From Fomes fomentarius (taxonomy: Eukaryota > Basidiomycota > Agaricomycetes > Polyporales > Polyporaceae), in NCBI GenBank assembly GCA_022606135.1, contig JABYQN010000002.1:3968001-4032000 (forward strand): DNA of 64,000 nt. Direction: 5' to 3'. The notes under the pieces are model-generated. The model was given only the letters and a program-made list of their open reading frames with translations, was not told the origin of the DNA and made no database searches. Both the position numbers and the translations under genes were made by a program. Shown here piece after piece: positions 10,151 through 22,791 of the stretch; position 1 is the stretch's first letter, and each line of letters opens with the position of its first letter.

Positions 10151-11342
10151 CCCGGTGATAGGCACAGGGTGTGTCCTGGATAATTTGGGAGATCAGACCG
10201 GAATCTGGGTAAGTTGGACAAGTAACTGATAGTAATGGGCCCCTTTGGAGTTTGAACCTTCTTGTACTCGGCATTCCGGATTTGGATAGTTTGGGAATAT
10301 GTTCGGAACAGACCGATACTGGTCATATTCCGGGGAGGAGCATTTGCCATTGCCCGTCGTATGTGTTTGCTGCCGTCTCTGAAAGTTAAGGTATCCTTTT
10401 CTTTCATAGAAAATGCAGAGTCGCCCGCCATGTAAACTTATGCTGCGATACACATGAACCATCAATGTCTGGCGTCTATTCATTGAGGCTGTGTATGACA
10501 TTGCACTGGAACGGACGCATCCCTTCCTCCGCCCAGAAACCTTGGAGAAACCTTGGAGAAACGATGAGCTTGCTCAGTTCCACAAGGTTCAATGGGTTAG
10601 GTTTACAGACATAGGTAAGCCTGATTTACCTGCCCTGGAAAGGCGTTGGAGGCCTATTTCCGCAGGTCCAAGGGGCTTATCTCACTGCGTGAAACTTTTA
10701 CTTTTATTTTCCATTTTCTATCCCTTTCCTGACCTCTCAAAGGATGCGATCTTTGCAGTGTTGCCCTTAACTCGAAGAGACAGACGCTGTACATGTTTGA
10801 GTTGAAGTGGAGCTTCGTGCCGAGGCAGGCCGACTCCTGGTATCGCGGCAAGTCCATAATGGGGGCTCCTCCAGCGCCTGTTTCATTTAAGTGCCGCACG
10901 CTTTTAAACCTAACGTTCAAGGTTGTCCTCCATTGACAAACCTTGGCGTGCAATTCCTACATGGGTACATTCCTTTCCCACAGAGCACTTGGGCCATGCT
11001 GACGCTGACAACAGTTATACAAAACAAAATGGCCTAGACGGGTGTCCTTCAAGTTGGGATCCTGATATGCTGTAAGCACCATGCGAACCGCTTCGTCTCG
11101 AAGGGTTGAGAGCCTAGAGGCGTTCATCCCGGTGAGTAGGCACTGAATAGGCACCAGATACGAAGTAATGATAGAATTTAGTCTTGCATTGACAGCTTCT
11201 GGCGCGCGGAGACGTGTATATCATCTCTAAGTTCTCGCTTGGGACCGGTCCCGAGCTCTTTCTCCCCTAGCCTCCATCCCCGTCTCTCGTCGACGCGGAC
11301 TGTGCAGTTGAAGTCGCCGCTTTTATCGTTTACCTGTTTGCC
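10151..11342. other. No gene recognised
   Basis: About 1.2 kb without a convincing gene on either strand; a short direct repeat AACCTTGGAG/AACCTTGGAG lies at 10539-10561. The right end should contain the promoter of the DUF6534 gene. Confidence 0.3.
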
Positions 11343-14236
11343 ATGGCCTCGAATGCTACCTCGTCGACCGCACCGGTGGATCCGTTGGTCGCCGTCTTTC
11401 CTCATATTCCGGTCGGTAACACGCTTGGAGCTTGGTTGCTGGGTATTTCTGGCAGTCTCCTGTACGTCCTCGGGCTGTTTTCGTATTCTGCGATCTCTAC
11501 TGAGCATCTATATCTCTCCGAGGTCAGGCTGAATGGCATGATCTTTCACCAAACGTTTCGGTATTTTCGGTTATATCCCAATGACCGTGCACTGCTCAAA
11601 GCATGGGTGCGTCCTTCCACGATCCTACCAGTTACTCATATATGTTGAAGGATTGATCGATCACCAGGTTCTGATCGTCATGTGTGTCTGTTCCATTTCA
11701 CCGCTAGTCGGAAGCAAAGTTCCTCATCCTTCTTCAGGGTGCTTGAGACGTTCACTACAGTCCTGAACTTGCATACCGCGTATGCTCTACTCTCAGTGTC
11801 CCTGGTATCTCAGCAGCTAATATCTCAGCATAGATATTTCTACCTGATAACAAAATTTTGGGAACCAACGTATTTCTTTCTCAACCCGACTGTCTGGTTC
11901 GTCTTCTCTCCATTGCCTTTGTACTGAAGGCTGAGCTCATCCACACGCAGGTCAATAAACGTAAGGGCTTACACACTCATTTCATTCGTAGCCTGACTCA
12001 ACAATCTACTTCGTAGCTTGGACCCATTCTTGCTGTACGTCACGCTGTCTCCACTCAGGAGCCGTTCGTAGAGCATTAACATCGTCGCTTGAGTAGTCCA
12101 TTGCAGCACTTATCTCCCAGAGGTCAGCTTCTTCTCACCGCCTTACACCTTAGTGTCCTCTGACACAGACGCTCCCGTTGCTCTAGCTTCTTTGCCCGAC
12201 GTGTATGGATCAGTACGTGTATACACCGGGATGCTTGGGTGCCAAGCCTATGCTGACACAGGCGCACGTCCAGTAAGCCCAAAGTTCAGAAGCATTGTCG
12301 CTATCGCGGTGAGTACATACTGTTAGCGGCATGCATTGGACTTTCTCAGGCTTATCATCTCTCACGCAGATTGTCCTCATCTTTGGCAATGTCTGTGAGT
12401 GTACACCGAATCCGCGCTTTTGCACGGTCTCCGCGGCTCACCCCCTGCCACGCCACGGACACTGGTGCATGATAATCACACAGGCTGTTTCACTGGTAAG
12501 CCGTCTACGCCCGCAGTCTATGGTCGTCTCGCTATCTCCGAGTGCTGTGCTAAGTGTCACTACTTTCAGCTCTGGCCGCCAAGATGTGCGTTGACTATCC
12601 GGCTCTCGGATGCTCCCTGATGCTCACACCGCTCACATGTTGTTGATCCGTGGCTCCGGTTACTTCCCTTCTCTTCCAGGTTCACATCAAACAATCCTAC
12701 CGACTGTCTAAAGTTTTCCGTGAGTAGATGTCACTTGCGGATATCGAGCGCCCTCTGACGGACCGCCCGTTACCGTGACCTCGAACCCACGTTGGTGCTT
12801 CTGTTCCCGTCCTGCCCGCATGGTCTCAACGGTACGAAAACGCGGATTTACTGGAAAATTCGCATGTCTGCGCTGCGCCCTTGCGCGCAAAACAGTGGCT
12901 TGCGTCCGTGGGCTCGTCGATACAGATGGCGGGCGACATGATGATCACCGCGACGCTCATCTACGTCCTCCGCACGAGCCGGACGGGGATCAACAAGTTG
13001 AGTACTTGTACTTCTTCACCCTGCCTGTTGCATCGTTCTCGTCGTGCAACATTCACTTCCCGGCTTCCAGTCACCGCCCAGACTCCGAAGCTGGAGCTCG
13101 GAAGGGCGGAGATGATGATGGCAGTGGAATTGCTTGTGGGCAAGCCGCGTTCGCTGACTTCGGAACACTCGTTACGCTGATAGAACGGACTCGACACTGG
13201 ATGTTCTGGTCATGTATGCCGTCAGCACCGGTGAGTACTGGTCACTTGGCTTCTGGGCTATCTGAGTGGGCGCATGTCGTGGACGCGCGCTCCGTCTGCT
13301 TGAGCTTAGCTGACGAGTTGTTTGCTCTGACGTATCCGTACAGGTTTGATCACTTGGTTAGTCGGTGCTGCTTCAGCTCGAGTCTCGAAATTTGCGTTGT
13401 CGCGAAGACAACGCACAACTGAGAATACAACGAACTGACTGACTTTTTCCCTGCGTTATGATGCTAGCGTTGTACATATCATGAACGTCGGATTCGTAAG
13501 TCCTCTGTACCCTCGAATTGGTGCATTGCACTCACGGTACTCCAACCACCCATTAGTCGATCGCGTTCCCCGACAACTTCATCTACGCTGCGCTCTCCTG
13601 CATCCTGACCAAGTGTGCGTCTCCGGCACTTATTGCTTTACTCTCCTTCGTTCTCCGTACTCACAACGACACCCATCCGTTTTGCAGTGTATGCGAACAC
13701 ACTCCTAGTGGCGTAAGTAACGTTAAGCTTCCCTTTTGCGTCTCGCATGCTAGCTTATCCATCACCCCGCACCCTTGGCCCTCCCGTTTGCAGTCTCAAC
13801 ACCAGGCGGTCGCTCAAAATCTTCGGCGGCTCCGAGGGTTACCGTGCCTCCTCCGGAAAACGCCTACAAGAACCCGGATTCGTAAACATGCCGGTACGTG
13901 CCACAACCTTCGCTCGCTCGTCCATCGACCGCTTCTCACAGCATCCCCTCCACACTTCATCATCTTCCCCTACATCGCTGCTGCTGAAATCCTATCACAC
14001 CGCCATTCACCGCGCTGTCAACGCACATGATCCACAACATACTTATCATCCGCAACTGAACGCTGCCGAACGTCGTGCAAACGGTGCAGATGACGGCGAC
14101 GCTGACCCAACCGACCGCGATCGAGCTCAAGGTCGTCAGGGAGGTCGTCACAGAGGCGTACGAGGAAGAAGAGATGCACGAGCAGTGCGAGACGAAGCAG
14201 TCGATGCAACACCCCGATCCGTCCAGGATGGCATAG
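11343..14236 (+). CDS. DUF6534-type seven-helix membrane protein
   Basis: This is a multi-exon gene with many short introns. Starting at ATG 11343, the exons give PVGNTLGAWLLGISG, then GMIFHQTFRYFRLYPND, then VLETFTTVLNLHTAYALL, YFYLITKFWEPTYF, SSFFARRVW, IVAIAIVLIFGNV, SVGSSIQMAGDMMITATLIY followed by VLRTSRTGIN, LDVLVMYAVSTG, FPDNFIYAALSCILTK, VYANTLLVA and LNTRRSL, with a charged tail ending at TAG 14236. This order of helices and the R-Y-F-R-L-Y-P.D, T.LIY.L...RTG and A.LNTRR.L signatures are those of the basidiomycete DUF6534 family, whose function is unknown. Some internal exon joins (about 11.8-12.7 kb and 13.8-14.1 kb) are uncertain. Predicted plasma or internal membrane protein. Confidence 0.82.
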
Positions 14237-14384
14237 TAGTGCCCTGCGTCGTTCCTTCCTCCAGCTCCGCTCATGTGTGCCTTCTTGAACGTTCTGGTAG
14301 TGTGTTGCTCTCTGTTGCCCTCGCCATAGAAACCTGGTATGCATCAATGGAGGTACAAATAGAGTGCTTCAAGGGGCCATGTCT

Positions 14385-15640
14385 TCAACTACACATAAGG
14401 TCATCGAATGCCTCTGTCGCGATACATAGCTCGACATCAAGACACGTCTCCAGCCCATCGTACTCGACCACAGACTTCCAAAACCCACTGCCCGTCGGTG
14501 GCGGCGGCGTGTCATAACCATCGTAGTCTATCAGAGTGGTGAACGCCTCGATAGCAGCGCTCCGGTGGAGCACGCCGGTCAGAGCTGCATGGACTTTCAA
14601 TAGGTCTCCGTCGGGAAGATCGATCCCAGAACCGGTATGGTCGACGAACGTGACGTGGCTGGTGACGTGTTGTGAATCACAGTAATTTGGCGGCATGTAA
14701 TTCTTGATCTCATAGCGGTTTGGTACCTAGGATGGGGTAATGAGAAGCCTGCCATAGCAGTGGAACGGAACGTACACACCTCTGTAGGATGCAGACACCA
14801 ATCATACAATCTGAAGGCAGTTTTGAGATGCCCGATTGACGTATAACGTGCTTTGGGGGCCCTGCATCTTGCCGCATATGGTGTCGTCCACGGCGCAATA
14901 TCGCTTCAACATGTCAAGTGTTATGTCCTACAAGGGCGTCCGTGTGAAACATTGAGCCAGTGGTGGTAGCTAAAGACGTACCTGATCCACATTGCCATGC
15001 ACATTGCGAGCAAATACCTCGCGATCGACGATCCAGACGGCGTCAGACTCCAGGCAGCCCACATCCTTCGGTACTGAGGGTATGCAATGAACCGCATAGT
15101 AGTCATAACGCCCGGACATGAAACAGAAGTGATTGTCCCGTTCCGCGACCTGGACGTTTGGACGGTTAAGAGTATGTTCATGCATCAAGCGCGTACTGAA
15201 GACCGCTCACTTGCTGCTTCCAGTGACGGTGCTGCTCTCTAGCCTGCTCCTCTTCGATACTTTCTGCTGGTGGCGTATACAAGAGGTCTTTTATTCTATC
15301 GAAACGGGTCTTGGACCCCTGGGCATAGACTGGAAGTGCGTGAGGATGAGTTGACTATGGTCATCACTGCTGGTGAAGACTAGTTGCTTACACGGCCACA
15401 GTAGGTATGCTGCCCAAGCCGAGGCAAGCTGTTCGAGAGCTTGTACGAGAGTCGTCCCTCCCGATGCGACGGCATGGTCTGCGGATGCGCAGATGGCGGC
15501 AGAGACATACCGTTTGCCAGAGACTAGGTCGAGCTCATCCGCGATCTGGTACATGGCAGTCACAAGTTTGAAGTGGCAGCCACATGAGCGCTTCAGGCAT
15601 CTACTCTGACTCAAAAGACCTGCGAAACAATATGTCATCA
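14385..15640 (-). CDS. Basidiomycete HNH-nuclease-like protein, core motif apparently degenerate
   Basis: Minus-strand exons resemble the mushroom family annotated as HNH nuclease domain proteins. They read KRYVSAAICAS...LEQLASAWAAYLLWP (15.4-15.6 kb), EEEQAREQHRHWKQQ (about 15.23 kb), then VAERDNHFCFMSGRYDYYAV (about 15.1 kb, equivalent to the RD..RC.VTG.YD start of the HNH fold), a weaker central part, and finally IDLPDGDLLKVHAALTGVLHRS followed by acidic sequence to the stop at 14385. The usual AHI(I/L)P histidine motif of this family is not evident. At its expected place the sequence reads CLESDAVWIV, so catalysis is doubtful. The frame is hard to carry across 14.75-14.95 kb, so decay is possible. 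The start is not fixed. Confidence 0.6.
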
Positions 15641-15779
15641 CGTCGCTGCTAGTGTCTATGAGATGTCGAACAGCTTAAAGAAGGACGAGGAGTGTTCTTG
15701 AGTAGATTCTATGTGATTCTATGATTGCTAGTCATGCTCATCAAATGCTCATTACCGCACTTTGACTTTGAAGCCACTA

Positions 15780-17295
15780 TTATGTCGCATTGCCCTTACT
15801 CGCCTGGATCCTTCGGCCACCCTGGAAACCCCACCCGATTTGACTTGCATGGTGTAGCTCCACACCAAGGTCGTCCGCAAACTGCCACACAAGCCCAGGG
15901 TTCTTCTGAAACATCCGTCCGACAAGGATAACATCCGCTTGTCCCTGTGTTCCGCAGTATCAGCGATACCGTTTCAACTACCCCGCACAGACGACGTGGA
16001 GGAGAAAGGACGGACCTTGCCAAGGATACTCTGTGCAAAGACGCCGTCATCAATCTTTCCGACTGCAGAAACCAGAATCTTGTTGCCCAATGCCTCCTTG
16101 ACCGCTGCAGCGAGCGGAACTTGATAGCCAGGCGTATTGGAGATCACACCCATACGCGCCTTCGGGTGGTTACCGCCAGAGGAAATGTCAATCAGATCGA
16201 CGCCGTGATCAGCGAGGACAGCTGCGAGCTTGACGGTGTCCTCAGAGCGCCAAGACAGCTCATTCGGAAAAACCTCTTCTAGCCACTCGGTCCCAGATAC
16301 GCTGTACAACGGACATTAGCCTTCGCAGTATAGAGGGATGATAATGGTGACGCGAGGGCGTACCGAAAGAAGAGTGGCATCGTGGGAGGAATAACGGCCC
16401 GCACAGCGTCGACAATCTCAACAGCAAGCCGGATGCGATTTTCGAAGCTACCGCCATATTCATCCGTGCGCTTGTTGCTCTGCGGGCTCAAAAACGTGCT
16501 GATCAAGTATCCGTGCGCGGCATGGATCTCAATCACGTCAAACCCCGCTTTCAAAGACCTCTTGGCGGCGTCCACGAAGCCCTTAACAATGCGGTTGATG
16601 CCTTCCTTAGTGAGAGCCTGAGGGATGAGGGAATTCTCCGAGTACGGGATGGCACTTGGACCATAGACCTCGTCCGGCCATCCACCTGCAGTCTCGTCTG
16701 CGACTCTGCCGAGAACAAAGGGGGCAACGGCGGAGGCCTTCCGGCCCGCGTGGGCGAGCTGAACAGCGATCTTCTGGTTCTGGGAGTGCGCAAACTCGAC
16801 GATGCGTGCCCATGCTGCAGCTTGTTCGTCCGTCCAGATCCCGGCATCCTCGGGGGTGATACGGCCCTCAGGGAGGACAGCGGTTGCCTCGGCTATAGAG
16901 AGACCAGGGCCACGCGTGAGGATTCCGCCGACTACAGGGCAATTGGTCAATGGGAGGCTGGCAATGAAGGGATAGAGAGGTTCGTACGATGGGCAAACTG
17001 CCATGGCGAGATAACACCGTTTTCACAAGAGTATTGGCAGAGAGGCGCGAGCTGGTAGTGTGTGGCACGTGTCAGCGTTTGAAGAATAAATAGCACAGGG
17101 GGCGGTGCTACAGATCAATGACTCACTCACCCAAACCCGGTTCTGGAACTCGACACCACGTATCTTCATGGGCTGAAAGAGAGTAGGAACTGGTCCACCC
17201 TCAGGTTGCGGGTCGACAGCCGTCCCCGAAGGAGGATATTGGCGGGGGACGAAATATGGAACGTTGGGAGCGGGTGCGTTGGAAAGCAGCGCCAT
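15780..17295 (-). CDS. Old Yellow Enzyme-family FMN oxidoreductase (YqjM-like)
   Basis: Start ATG 17295 (MALLSNAPAPNVPYFVP). Exon 1 ends at 17131 in FQNRVW. Exon 2 gives LAPLCQYSCENGVISPWQFAH. A short intron leads to GGILTRGPGLSIAEATAV, with LPEGRITPEDAGIW next, QLAHAGRKAS, GFDVIEIHAAHGYL then the SPQSNKRTDEYGGSFENR signature. Later exons supply DLIDISSGGN, LVSAVGKI and ADVILVGRMFQKNPGLVWQFA, with the stop at 15780. The HAAHGYL and N.R.DEYGGS..NR motifs belong to the class of OYEs related to bacterial YqjM/xenobiotic reductase. The family reduces alpha,beta-unsaturated carbonyls using NAD(P)H and FMN. Neighbours suggest no pathway. Confidence 0.94.
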
Positions 17296-18432
17296 TGCGG
17301 CCGGTGTAAAGGGTTCAATCAAGGTAGGTCTAGAGTGTGTATAGATGCAATATTGCTAAAAGAGTGTGTCTGAATCCAGTTGCATACTTTATACCTGTCG
17401 CTAAGTATGTGTTCGAAGACATGACTAAGCGGCACCCTTCCCACTGCGCATGCCATGCACTAAGTCCATTATGACTCGATGTGTCATGTGCTTGCTGAAC
17501 AGGCTCCTACCCGCAGTCAGTCAGTCAGTCAGTGAAAAGAAGGCAGTAGAAAAGAAGCATGATTCGCACCGCGATAGACAGTCTCATACCAAGACCCTCC
17601 GCGCTATGTGTAGAGGGGCTTGTGTCGAACCTACCGCGATAGACTGCCCCCATTTTGGGTCCCCGACGTTATCGGTGATAGTAGACTCGGGGGCATCATG
17701 AGTACTCGGAATGCAGTCAACGATGAGAACAACTGAAGGAAGAACGACTTCTGAATTAGTAGGATATTGAGGTACTACACTGACGAAGATCGCGAACACG
17801 ATGTACCGCGGGTTGACGAACAGCGCGGAAGGCAACATGATTCTCCGCCTCCTAAAGTAGCCCGCGCATTTTCGTGAGGTATAAGAAACCTCGACCCTGT
17901 GAAGACATAATGCTAGGTCCGAGCACTGTAGAAGGAAAATCCGTGTGTGGCAGGTCACTCACATTTAGATGATAAGCATGCTGCGGACAAGGCTGCATGA
18001 ATATAGGCTAGTATCTCGTCCAAACGGCGATTCGGTGATACCTCAACGCATTGCACCGACGCGCAACAAACCGTGATCCATCCCATGAGGGCAATGCACC
18101 GTATTTCGGATAACTTTGCTCGTCAACCCCATCCACAGTCCCCGTCTGTGGACCAACGCTCGCGGGAAGAGTCAAGACATCGCCGGTGCGCCACCCAATT
18201 ATTACCTCTCAACCACATCCGTGTCCACAATTCGCACCACCACCAGGCAACTGAAATACTTCAGTTATCCCCATTCCGATTAGCCATTGTAGATGCAGAG
18301 CGTCTTGACCTGACAGCGCCACTAGTTCCTCAAATATATGAACCGACATCACCACAGGGTGGCGCGCGAAGCGTCCTCAACCAACCCTCTGTAGTGGCAC
18401 AACAGGTAGATACATGCACGACAACGCACCGT
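17296..18432. other. No gene recognised
   Basis: About 1.1 kb upstream of the OYE gene and downstream of the MOSC gene. A (CAGT)n run lies near 17516-17534. No conserved protein was seen. Confidence 0.3.
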
Positions 18433-20654
18433 CTATACACCAATGCCCCCAACCCACTCCTTCACCGCCACCCGGTCTCCAACGCGCACAATGCCCTCCG
18501 CGCCGACGACAGCGTTGCATCCAAAGCACGCCTTCGCCATCCGCGCCGGGTCCTTCCCCCGCCGAAACTTCATCAGCACCTTGTACGGCACCGCCGCATC
18601 GCGCTCGCCCGTCGTCGTGTCGACGTTTGGCAGCTATCGTTGAGCAGAGACTCCAGATCAGCCCAGGCTAGACACCAACACATCACAGAGTCCGGGCAGA
18701 CCAAACACACATACCAAGCACCGCGCGCATTTCGACACGAGCGTAAATGTGCGAGCGTCCTCGGAGTCCGTAGAGTGCGCGGAGGGCTCTGAGGGATGGA
18801 TGACGATCCGGCGCCACATGTCCTCGGCGAACGGCACCCCTGAGCCTTTGAACACTATGTTCGGGCGGAACCTGAGACACAGATGATGGCGGGCTACTTA
18901 GTCAACAGTCATGCTGGCAGGACGCGACCTCACTAACCGCTCAATATTCACGCCACCCTCCCTCCACCGTGCACGGTCAATCCCGCCGATACTGCCTTCC
19001 GGGCTCTCGTCCTGCGCATACGCGCTGATGACACGCCCAACTTCCTCCAGGCTTTCCTCACTCGCGACGAGGTAAGGGTAGCCGTCCTGGAACGACGCCG
19101 ACGCCTTGAGGTCAGGATACGCAAATGTTGCGGGACATTCGCGGATCCGCGGGCCCTTCATTGCTAAGTGAACTGGGCGGCCGAAGTATGCAGAGAGAAT
19201 CTCGGATGGCGAGCGACTGTCGAGGTCCAGGGAAGGGCAGATGACGCCTTGCACGCGAAACACTTTGAACATGGTGCAGTCGTCAATTCTGTCCAAGCAT
19301 AGATTTTAGGTCATGGTCGAATCATATTGTTCATGAAGATTGCACGAGGAGAGACGTACGTGGGCCATGTCGCGATGACTTCTGGGGAGGGATCAAGCGG
19401 GACGGAGAAGGTCTCGCATTTTGAATCTTGGGGAAAAGAGACGATTAGCCTCCCGCCATGAGGTGCGTCAGGGTCAGGCTCTATGTGAGGTGTTATGAGC
19501 ACCATCTGCGTATGGTGATTAGGATGAGCGTCCAATCGATACATATGGACACGAAGCTGTCAGCCAATTACCTTCGGGAACTCTCTAGCAGTGATGATGG
19601 CTCGTGAGTCTGCCTCGATGATGCACCATTTCCTGTCATGCTACATGGTGGACATGATCAGTATCAGAGCCCCCATACAATGTGCATCGGGACGGCGCGC
19701 AGGCTCCGCGGGAGACCGACGGGGTTCCACTTGCATATAGGACGAACTGCGCAAGGCCACAAACAGAACAGGGCATCAACCCATGTAACGAAAGTGTTAC
19801 ATCCTATCCCAAACCACATCCTGATGACTGTCCGGATGGGACCAGTGTTTGTCGAAGCTCATTCAAAGGACATACAAAATGCAGCCGGATTTTACATTAC
19901 ATACTAGTGCGAACGCGGACCCTGCTGAGAGAGGGAGGGCGACGGGCTCGGGCGGCGACGGTACTGTAGCCTACTCTGTGTTTGCGTACTCACATTTGGA
20001 GTGCCTTATGTGACCAGCATGAGACCACAAGAGCGCTATGTACCACGCAAGTGACATTTGCACGATAGTCAATTTCTTCAGGATGTGATGGCTCGTTACA
20101 CAGGTCGATACCCCTGCTGTAAGCCGAGCTATGACTCATGCATGTGGAGGCGCGTAGTACGCAAGTTACGGAAAGCGCGTGGACTTGCCGAGCAAGCGGG
20201 AGAGAGCAAGATGTAGCAGACATACCTCCAGACCTTCGGGGCCATACCGCCATTCGGTTGCGGACGTACCGCGACAGCTCTGGGCATCTCGCTCCGTGAG
20301 TGGTGGGAGTGGAGAAACGCCTTGACGCACCTTGATAGGGTGGACGAGTATCTTCGAAACCTTGACCTCTCCAATGTCAAAGGGCACCTCGAGCTCGCGC
20401 TGAGCAGTGTACACGTTCGCGACCCCGTTCTTCAGGTCATTCTTGAGCAACTCTGGAGGGCACGGAGGTGCTCTACTGTTAGCCCCAGCCTTTGACGCCA
20501 CGAGACCTGTGGTGATATGTTTCCTAGCCAAGGACCATAGTAGACCAACGAGGGAAACGAGGAGGACCGAGAGTGTCGAGTAGCGTGTGGCTGGAGACTG
20601 AGCGGACCAGCGAAGGACAAACGTAGAGTATTCGTCCAACAAGGGAAGTGCCAT
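18433..20654 (-). CDS. MOSC-domain protein, mARC-like (mitochondrial amidoxime-reducing component type)
   Basis: ATG at 20654 opens a protein with an N-terminal hydrophobic anchor (YSTLSVLLVSLVGLLWSLA). The MOSC N-terminal barrel begins VSKILVHPIK, then after a short intron SCRGTSATEWRYGPEGLE. A 585-nt intron (20225-19641) contains a MITE copy. The next exon reads HDRKWCIIEADSRAIITARE, and the MOSC core follows: DGYPYLVASEESLEEV, NIVFKGSGVPFAEDMWR, then the SKCARC motif (the Cys corresponding to the Mo ligand), LPNVDTTTGE and RVGDRVAVKEWV, with the stop at 18433. Order and anchor match eukaryotic mARC proteins, which bind Mo cofactor at the outer mitochondrial membrane and reduce N-hydroxylated substrates with cytochrome b5. 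Substrate unknown here. Confidence 0.9.
19773..20110. mobile_element. MITE-like dispersed repeat, copy 2, inside the MOSC gene intron
   Basis: Inverted ends GCATCAACCCATGTAACG (19773) and CGTTACACAGGTCGATA (20094-20110). The body is the reverse complement of copy 1 at 9903-10150, about 90 nt longer, and visibly diverged. It lies wholly within the 585-nt intron of the MOSC gene. Confidence 0.7.
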
Positions 20655-20873
20655 ACTAGTACTCTGGCGTCTATGGTCATCTGCGTATAAATACGCAACG
20701 GCAGTTGCCGGGAGTATACTCAACGCTCATCTTCGACGCTCACGGTCATGACTCATACTATGGCGCGGATCTATGCCAAGCAGGTTTTGGTATACCGGCG
20801 GCGCGATCTCTCTAGCACTTCAGCGTCATAAAGTCATAAGTTGTTGAATTACACGTGGTGTCAGCTCCATTTT

Positions 20874-22219
20874 TCACTCATCGCTAACCTTGTACAGCAG
20901 TTTTCCGACAGTAGACCCTCCCTTGGTCGCCAAATCGGTCTGCGCCTGCCGTGCACCCTCCGTAGTGAACGGATACTCCTTGTGGATCGTGATCTTGAGC
21001 TCGTCTCTCGAAATGTATCCAAACAGCTTCTCGCCATAGTACCGCGCCTCCTCCGGTGTGTAGATATAGTTAGCCATGCTGTACACGCATGCTAAGTATC
21101 TCGCTACGAGCTTGAACAACAGAGTGACTCACGTCGGGCGCAAGAGAGCAAGGTTCTTCTCGACGAGCTTCAGCGGCGCGACAGGCTCTACCGCGCCAGA
21201 AGCGTTGCCAACGCTCACGAGCGTGCCCTTCCTCCGCACGAGCTTGAAGTTGTCCAAGAACCTAGAGCACACTCGAATCAGTGCTCCCCAGGATGCCTAG
21301 GGTGAGCACGCACGTATCCTTCCCAACCCCATCATACACAACGTGCACGCCCTCCCCGCCCGTCAGCTCAAGCACACGCTCGACGACGTTCTCCTTCGTG
21401 TACAAGATAACGTGGTCCGCGCCATGTTTCCTCGCGATCTCTGCCTTCTCCTCCGTCGATGTCGTCCCGATCACCGTTGCCCCAGCGCGTTTCGCGAGCT
21501 GCGCGGCGAGCAGGCCAAACCCGCCGGCGACGGTGTGGATGAAGACGAAGTCGCCTGGCTTGACGCGGTAGGCTTCCTCGACGAAGGACACTGCGGTGAG
21601 GCCTTGCAGAGTCGCCGCGGCGGCGGTGCGCAGAGAAACGTTGGGTGGAAGAGGAAAGACCTTGCCCCATGGAACGGAGGCAAAATCAGAGTGGACACCA
21701 AGGAAATTCTACGGCGGCGTTTGTGAGGATTGGAGGTGAGGTGAGTGAGGTTATATATGTTACGACTATACGACGACTGTGTGCAGGGAAGACGACGTAC
21801 CACGGCCACTTTGCTGCCGATCTGAAGGCTGCGCTTCTTGTACTCCTCGTTGGACAGGACAGACTCATCTGTGGGGAGCGCGACGATAGTACCTGAGGCT
21901 TCCATCCCGAGTACCTGCGGATAGGACTTGATGGGATACAGCCCCTTCCTAGACCAAATCGCTGAACATCGCATCAGTCGGAATATGACGACAGGTTCAC
22001 TGACCTGTAGTAGGTGTCAATGAAGTTGATACCCGCATACGCGACCTGGTATCCACATGATATCAACGCATGCAACCAATAACGCGTACAGTGCATACGT
22101 ACCTTGATCACTACATTTCCGGGGTTGGGCTTAGGGAAGGGGACATCCTTAACCTCCAGAACGTCTACATCGCCCGTCTTATCGATCGCAATAGCCTTCA
22201 CAGTCTCTGGGAGCGACAT
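20874..22219 (-). CDS. ZTA1: NADPH:quinone oxidoreductase (zeta-crystallin type)
   Basis: ATG 22219 starts MSLPETVKAIAIDKTG. Small exons follow: VAYAGINFIDTYYR, KGLYPIKSYPQVLGMEASG, NFLGVHSDFASVP, then ATLQGLTAVSFVEEAYRV and GDFVFIHTVAGGFGLLAAQ with the glycine-rich nucleotide-binding loop (AGGFGLLA). Next come KHGADHVILY, VVYDGVGKDTF and RRKGTLVSVGNASG; the last exon ends LYKVSDE at 20874. There are no zinc-ligand cysteines, as expected for the quinone reductase branch of the MDR superfamily. The family reduces quinones and enones with NADPH in the cytosol. Length and motif order are complete, so the gene looks functional. Confidence 0.95.
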
Positions 22220-22790
22220 TGCGGCAAGTGGGCTCGAATGCGAATCAGTATGACCTCTAGTAAAGTGGCGGGTGACTGTGGTGATCCGACGCGCCGTACG
22301 CTGTACTTGTACCTTTAAGCCTGTCCAGATGGTGGGGGATGGCATGATATCATCAGATAAGGTCTAGGGTGGTGGCTTATGACACCAAGGTACCCTTCCC
22401 TTCAACTTACAAGTTATAAGTAGGACTGTGAGACGCGGGAGATCTAGTAAAGAACCTGGATGTTCGAACGTAGTGTTATTTTCACATGCTGCGAACAACG
22501 AGTGAAAGACTCAACCTTTATATGTAGATCTCTATAGGTGAGAGATTTCGAATAGAAAACCGGTAATTTCTCATGAGGTCCCGTGGTGACACCCACTTGC
22601 ACGGCCCGGGTGCGCACGTACTTGAACTTCAGGAGCAGACGCTGACCCAAGATAACTTGCGACACTCTACGACCGTGCAGCGGATCGCGCCGCGAGTCCA
22701 CCAACGCGGACTGCAGCTCCTCCTATAGTCATCAGTTCTTATGTACGATCCACCACCATGACCCCACTAGGTGGGCCGCTGGTGGTGACT
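22220..22790. other. No gene recognised
   Basis: Upstream of the quinone reductase gene. It may carry its promoter; no conserved protein was seen before the fragment at 22792. Confidence 0.3.
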
Positions 22791-22791
22791 C

